Shown here: positions 58,814-64,000 of the stretch, piece by piece
Numbering within the stretch: position 1 is the first letter of the stretch
Layout: each line of letters begins with the position of its first letter
Origin: a bacterium
GTDB lineage: Bacteria > Pseudomonadota > Alphaproteobacteria > Caulobacterales > Hyphomonadaceae
Length of the DNA stretch: 64,000 nt
Direction of reading: 5' to 3'
NCBI GenBank assembly: GCA_016125045.1
Contig: WGML01000006.1
Span: 310,001-374,000, forward strand
The notes under the pieces: model-generated
What the model was told of the DNA's origin: nothing
The model's database searches: none
Seen by the model: only the letters and a program-made list of their open reading frames with translations
Program-made: the position numbers and the translations under genes

Positions 58814-59518
58814 CTAGGGCGCGGCGGCCGCCGGATCGTCTGCTTCGAGGTGTTTGGTGCGGAAGAGGACGCCCGCAAGACCAGCCCCGATCAGCGGCGC
58901 GATGATGAACAGCCAAAGCTGCGAGATCGCCGCGCCGCCAACGATGATCGCGGGCCCGAACGACCGCGCCGGGTTCACCGAAACACCCGTCACCTGAATG
59001 CCGACGATGTGGATCACAACAAGCGTGAGGCCGATGGCGAGGCCGGCGAAAGCGCCGGGCGCCCGGGCCTGGGTCGATCCGAGAATCACCACCACGAACA
59101 GGAAGGTCGCTACAATCTCGAACACGAGCGCCGCCATGAGCGAGTATTCGCCGAGATAGCCCGGACCCCAGCCATTCTGTCCAAGACCGTTGGCCGCCAG
59201 ATCATAGCCCACCCGTCCAGTGGCGATCAAATAAAGCAGCCCAGCCCCGACCAGCGCGCCGAGAAACTGGGCGATCCAGTACTGCACCATTTCGGCGATG
59301 GTCATCCGGCCGGAAACATAGGCGCCGAACGACACCGCTGGATTGACGTGGCACCCCGAGACCGGACCGACGCCATAGGCCATCGCGACAATGGCGAGGC
59401 CGAATGCGAAGGCGATGCCGAGCTGGCCGACAGTGTCGGCGCCGGCGAGAACCGCCGAACCGCAGCCCAACAAGACGAGTGTAAGTGTGCCGATGAATTC
59501 GGCGATCATTTTCTTCAT
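58814..59518 (-). CDS. aqpZ: Aquaporin Z
   Basis: Two NPA motifs (GCHVNPAVSFGAYVSGRM; VSVNPARSFGPAI); start at MKKMIAEFIGT. Confidence 0.96.
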   Translation of the reverse strand: MKKMIAEFIGTLTLVLLGCGSAVLAGADTVGQLGIAFAFGLAIVAMAYGVGPVSGCHVNPAVSFGAYVSGRMTIAEMVQYWIAQFLGALVGAGLLYLIATGRVGYDLAANGLGQNGWGPGYLGEYSLMAALVFEIVATFLFVVVILGSTQARAPGAFAGLAIGLTLVVIHIVGIQVTGVSVNPARSFGPAIIVGGAAISQLWLFIIAPLIGAGLAGVLFRTKHLEADDPAAAAP

Positions 59519-59668
59519 GGGACGTCCCTCCCCAGAATGCCCGAGCCGAGCATCACCCGATTTCCGTGTGCTGGCCAGAGGTTTCTGGATTGACGGAGCG
59601 GGTCTGTTCTGCTTATGTTCCACTTTCAGTGAGGCAGGCTCGAAGCCGTGCCGAGAAAAGGGCGCAAG

Positions 59669-60046
59669 ATGATCGGTTATGTCATGCTGGGCACGAGGGA
59701 TCTGTCGCGGGCGACACAATTCTACGACGCGATCGCGTCGGCGATGGGCACGCCGCGCTTCATGGAGACGCCGACCTCGGTCGCCTGGGCGAAACCAGGC
59801 GGGCCGGCCGGACTTGCGGTCTGCCTGCGGTTCGACGGGCGCCCGTCAACATGGGGCAATGGCGTGATGGTGGCGCTTGAAGCCGGGTCTCCGGAACAGG
59901 TGCGCGCGCTCTACGATCTCGCCCTGTCGATGGGCGCGAGCGATGAGGGGCCGCCCGGCGACCGGGGCGGCGGCTTCTACGCCGCCTATTTCCGCGATCC
60001 GGACGGAAACAAGCTGAATGCGTTCTGCATGCTGCGGGGAGGATAG
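59669..60046 (+). CDS. VOC family (glyoxalase-like) protein
   Basis: MIGYVMLGTRDLSRATQFYDAIASAMGTPRFM...YAAYFRDPDGNKLNAFCM. Confidence 0.9.
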   Translation: MIGYVMLGTRDLSRATQFYDAIASAMGTPRFMETPTSVAWAKPGGPAGLAVCLRFDGRPSTWGNGVMVALEAGSPEQVRALYDLALSMGASDEGPPGDRGGGFYAAYFRDPDGNKLNAFCMLRGG

Positions 60047-60119
60047 CCGGGGCTGACCTGCGTCAGCCAAGCGTCCGCGAGGGACAGGCGCAGGGTCGCC
60101 CCGACCGTCTCAGCGTCCC

Positions 60120-60485
60120 CTATCGGCAAATATTGCGGTCCGGGGAGGCGCCCGGTCCACCGACAGGGCCGGGTGGATTCTCCCAGTTGGTTCCCCGTCC
60201 GCCCGTCAGTCCGGGCGGATTGTTGTCGCGGTCCGGAGTCCAGCACCCCCGGGCGGGCGACCAGACATGGACCCTGCCGCCGACAATGGCGCGATGGACA
60301 GGACGATCGGGGGACGCGCCGGGGCCGCCACGCGCGCCGGGAGGGTTCTCCCAATTGGTCCCCGCGCCGCCCCGGGGTCCCGGTGGATTGTTGTCGCGAT
60401 CGCGGGGGGGATAGGCGGCGGCCGGTGACGCGCAGGCGATGCACAAGGAGGCCGCGGCAAGGCTCAGAAGAAGCGATTTGATCAT
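60120..60485 (-). CDS. Small secreted tandem-repeat Gly/Pro/Asn-rich protein
   Basis: Signal peptide MIKSLLLSLAAASLCIACASPAAA; two copies of DRDNNPPGxxGGxGTNWENPPGxxGGPGASPDR. Confidence 0.65.
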   Translation of the reverse strand: MIKSLLLSLAAASLCIACASPAAAYPPRDRDNNPPGPRGGAGTNWENPPGARGGPGASPDRPVHRAIVGGRVHVWSPARGCWTPDRDNNPPGLTGGRGTNWENPPGPVGGPGASPDRNICR

Positions 60486-61096
60486 AGGACTGTCTCCGGT
60501 CTTGAAACACCGTCCCTCGGTTTCGTCTGGCCGTTCTGGGCCGGGTGCTTTTTTTATCGTTGAGCGATGGTCGCCGCCGATTGTCGCGCGGCGATCCCCG
60601 ATGCAGGCTGAATTGTATTCTTGTGTATCAATGCCGAATTGCGCGGGCGCCGCGGCCAGCCGGCGCCTTCGGTTCTTTTCTCGTTCACCCGATGCGCCTA
60701 TATGTAGGTCGTTCTTCGGAACTATGGCGATAAACCCGCGCGTAATAAGCGGCTCGGACCCGGGGGCGGTACCCGGCGGCTCCACCATAACTCCCGGTCG
60801 TTGGCCGGATGGATCGGGGGCCGAAACAGGATCGACGGACGTGTAAAGGCGATGACTTCGCTCGATTGGGCCCCGACAGAAGCCCATTTGCAACAGTTGC
60901 CAACGACAACTTTGCTGAAGGTCAAGCTCTCGCGGCGTAGTGCTGCGCGGGTTTGTCCGAACCTAAGTCCTCTGCTCTAGCAAGCTGAGGCGGGGCCCGG
61001 GGGCGCCTGGCAACAGAAGCCCCCACCTCTTCTCCCAAATGCGTGCGCCGTTGCGTCCCGACGATGGACTGCGGCCGAGGCCCCGTTTCCCGATTG

Positions 61097-61607
61097 TCAG
61101 CCGGCGGCGACGTGAACCTCTGTCACTATGTAGCGCAACACCACGGCTGTCGCGGCGACATACAGCACGGCTAAACCCGCAAGCACAGGCAACGCCGTCT
61201 GATGAAGGCCCCAACCCACGTTCGCGCACCACCGTCATCGATGAGCAGGTTGCGGCCTTCGCCGCCATAGCCGATCGCCGAGCCACAGAAAGCGAGCGCA
61301 TAAATCGCTACCTCCAGCGGCCTGCCGAGGGCGTCAAGCAGGTCTGTGTGCTGCTCGGGAGAGGCGTAACCCGACATGCAGGCGAACGCCGCCGCGGGGC
61401 CGACAGCTAGCCACACCACCGCCCAGAGCCAGCGCCGGTTCAGCGCCAGAAACACGGCGCCCAGGAGCGGCGTGAGCAGTCCGTTCGCCTGGCTCACGAC
61501 CGCGATCACCGCGAGCGCCAACGCGGCCGCCGACGCGGCCGCGCCGCCTCTCGAAAGCAGGACGAAGGCGGCGACCGGAGCGCGAGACAGTCAATCGGCG
61601 GTAGCTG
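61097..61607 (-). pseudogene. Remnant of a multi-TM membrane protein, 5' truncated and frameshifted
   Basis: VVSQANGLLTPLLGAVFLALNRRWLWAVVWLAVG...GYGGEGRNLLIDDG, then the TM-like continuation GWGLHQTALPVLAGLAVLYVAATAVVLRYI lies in another frame. Confidence 0.55.
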
Positions 61608-63071
61608 TCAACGCGGGCTGACGAACAGCGGCATGCCCCCGGCCGGGCGCAGCGTGATGCGGATGTTCGGCCGCACGCGGTGCGCCGGGTTGGGCGAGAA
61701 CCGCAAGTCCCGGACGAGCGTTGCAAGGATCGCGGCGGCTTCCATGTAGGCGAACTTCATCCCGATGCAGATGCGCTGGCCGCCGCCGAACGGAATGTAT
61801 GCGAACCTGTGGCGACCCGCGGAGCGCTCGGGGGAAAACCGTTCAGGATCAAACATCTCCGGCTGGTCCCAGATTCTCTGGTGGCGATGCATCACATAGA
61901 TCATGATGAGGACGAGATCGCCCGCCTCGATCTTGAGGTCGCCATCCTCGACGTCCCGTACCGCGCGCCGGTCCATCAGGGCCACGGGCGGATAGAGACG
62001 CATCGCCTCCTTCACCACCTGCTCGTGGAAGGTGAGCCGCTCCACCATGTCGGCGTCGACCGGCGCATCGCCGCAGACCTCAACCGCCTCGGCGTGGAGC
62101 CGGTCCTGGACCACAGGATCATTGGCGATGAGATAGAGGGTGTAGGTGAGCGCAAGGGCGGTGGTCTCGTGTCCCGCGCCGATGAAGGTGACGATATTGT
62201 CGCGCAATTCCGTTTCGGAGAGTCCGCGGCCGGTCTCCGGATCACGCGCCGCCATCAACAGGCTGAGAAGGTCGCTGCGTGTCTCGTCCGACGCCCGCCG
62301 CCGCGCAATGGAGTCGACCGCCGCCGCCTTGAGCCGGGCCGCCGCTCGCGCGCCCTTGCTCCCCTTCAGACGGGGGATCCAGGGCGGCGCCCCGAGTATG
62401 TCCAGCAGATCGGGATGTCCGAGCGTCTGCACATAGTCCGTTACGGCCGAAGAGACGTGCTCATGGCGAAACCCCGGATCGCCGCTCGACATGATCGTCT
62501 CGACGATGACATCGAGGGTCGTACGGTTCATCTCGTTCATCACGTCGATCGGCGCCCCGCCGCCCTCCGCGCGCATCCGGCCCACCGCCTCGCTTGCGGC
62601 GCGGGCGAAGGTGGGAACGAGCGCCTTCAGCGCATCATACCGAAACGCCGGCGACGCGGCCCGCCGTTGAAACCGCCAGTGCTCTCCTTCCGACGTGAGC
62701 AATCCCTCTCCGGTTGCGGGTTTCAGAAGCCGCGTCTGGAACTCCGACTTCTCGAACGCGTCGGCATGGTCGAGCAGCACCGCCTTCACATGTTCGGGCG
62801 AGCGGATGTAGTGCGCCGTCCGCCCCATCCAGTGAAGCTTGTGGTAACGATCCCGATAGGCGGATTTCGGCCAGACCTTGATGGGGTTGTCGACCATCGT
62901 GAGCAGGCCGCGCACGAACGGCAGAGGCGTCTCCGGCGGAGCGATCGTGTCGGCGCGGAACAGACGCCGCGGTTCGCCCTTCGCGGCGTCCGTCGCATTG
63001 CGGGCCTCGGGGCCGCCAGCCGGGCTCGCGTTCGCGCCAGCGTTCAAATCATGGGGAAGCGTGTCGGGCAC
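61608..63071 (-). CDS. Cytochrome P450
   Basis: I-helix GAGHETTALALTYTLYLIA; ExxR EAMRLYPP; heme-binding FGGGQRICIGMKFAYMEA; GTG start inferred. Confidence 0.95.
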   Translation of the reverse strand: MPDTLPHDLNAGANASPAGGPEARNATDAAKGEPRRLFRADTIAPPETPLPFVRGLLTMVDNPIKVWPKSAYRDRYHKLHWMGRTAHYIRSPEHVKAVLLDHADAFEKSEFQTRLLKPATGEGLLTSEGEHWRFQRRAASPAFRYDALKALVPTFARAASEAVGRMRAEGGGAPIDVMNEMNRTTLDVIVETIMSSGDPGFRHEHVSSAVTDYVQTLGHPDLLDILGAPPWIPRLKGSKGARAAARLKAAAVDSIARRRASDETRSDLLSLLMAARDPETGRGLSETELRDNIVTFIGAGHETTALALTYTLYLIANDPVVQDRLHAEAVEVCGDAPVDADMVERLTFHEQVVKEAMRLYPPVALMDRRAVRDVEDGDLKIEAGDLVLIMIYVMHRHQRIWDQPEMFDPERFSPERSAGRHRFAYIPFGGGQRICIGMKFAYMEAAAILATLVRDLRFSPNPAHRVRPNIRITLRPAGGMPLFVSPR

Positions 63072-63261
63072 CTGCGCCGTCTCCAGTTCTGGTCGCCCGT
63101 CTTGCGTGGCGCTCTCCCCTGCCCGATGGAGTAACACCACCACTGATCCGGGTCGAGGGGCGCCTTGGCCGGCGACCCGCCCTGAAGCGCCACTGAAACT
63201 CTCCCGAAACCCACCCCGAAAGCCACTCCCAGTCGGGGCCGACACCACAAGGAAGCTGAGA

Positions 63262-63963
63262 ATGTCGAAGACCTGGCCGCACCGCGAACGCCATACGGTC
63301 GACCGGACGAACTGGCTGCGCGCGGCGGTGCTCGGAGCCAATGACGGCGTCGTGTCCACCGCCAGCCTGATCATCGGCGTCGCCGCCGCGGGGGCGGCGC
63401 GCGGCGAGATCCTTCTCACTGGCGTTGCGGGCCTGGTTGCCGGGGCGATGTCGATGGCGGCGGGCGAATATGTGTCGGTCAGCTCGCAGGCCGACACCGA
63501 ATCAGCCGACCTCGCCCGTGAGACCAGAGAGCTGGACGAGGATCCGGCCGGAGAGTTGCGCGAACTCGCCGGCTTCTATGTCAAGCGCGGCCTCACGCCG
63601 GATCTTGCGCGCCAGGTCGCAGCTCAGTTGACCGAACACGACGCTCTCGGCGCCCATGCGCGCGAGGAACTCAACATTGTGGAGATCACTCAGGCCCGGC
63701 CCGTGCAGGCGGCCTTGACGTCGGCCGCGACGTTTTCATCGGGAGCGGCGATGGCGATCCTGCCCGCGATCATCGCGCCGCTGCATCTGATCCCTCCGCT
63801 TGTCGCTGGCTGCGGGTTGGTCGCGCTGGCGGGCCTGGGCGCGGCCTCCGCACGGGTGGGGCGTGCGCCGATGTTGCGGCCGGTGTTGCGCGTGACGCTC
63901 TGGGGCGCGCTTGCGATGGCGGTGACGGCCGCGGTCGGCATGCTGTTCGGCGCGGTTGGTTGA
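63262..63963 (+). CDS. VIT1/CCC1 family membrane protein
   Basis: RAAVLGANDGVVSTASLIIGVAAA; GAMSMAAGEYVSVSSQADTESADLARE. Confidence 0.92.
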   Translation: MSKTWPHRERHTVDRTNWLRAAVLGANDGVVSTASLIIGVAAAGAARGEILLTGVAGLVAGAMSMAAGEYVSVSSQADTESADLARETRELDEDPAGELRELAGFYVKRGLTPDLARQVAAQLTEHDALGAHAREELNIVEITQARPVQAALTSAATFSSGAAMAILPAIIAPLHLIPPLVAGCGLVALAGLGAASARVGRAPMLRPVLRVTLWGALAMAVTAAVGMLFGAVG

Positions 63964-64000
63964 CGCTCCGGAGCCGGGGTTGTTCGGATCACGCTTCAGC

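Noticed and set aside
61001-61040. GGGGGC...GCCCCC hairpin as a terminator
   Set aside because: Stem is present but no T-tract on either strand; may be chance in GC-rich DNA.

Overview
This is a high-GC alphaproteobacterial chromosomal window, probably Caulobacterales/Hyphomonadales-like judging by gene content. It is mostly housekeeping. The main blocks are an mla/MCE lipid-transport operon, the mreBCD-mrdA-rodA elongasome cluster, leuA, hppA, an ilvB-ilvN-ilvC operon, miaA/serB, degP-hflC-hflK, mrp, TonB receptors, folA, thyA, aqpZ, a P450 and a VIT protein. I saw no rRNA, tRNA, CRISPR array, integrase or transposase. The best candidate for an undescribed system is the locally AT-rich gene at 19674-21332. 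It encodes an N-terminal nucleoside-2-deoxyribosyltransferase/TIR-like domain fused to a helical TPR-like region, lies 132 bp downstream of an EVE-domain gene, and sits between mreB and leuA. Other notable signals are two leader-peptide attenuators missed by the ORF track: a Leu-rich leader before leuA and an Ile/Val leader plus intrinsic terminator before ilvB. The ilv operon also carries a MazEF pair and an unknown membrane protein joined to their neighbours by ATGA overlaps, and the mazE start is preceded by a perfect palindrome. There is also a tandem-repeat secreted protein, a frameshifted membrane-protein remnant, a Tat-type PLP aminotransferase and several unexplained DNA repeats or palindromes.
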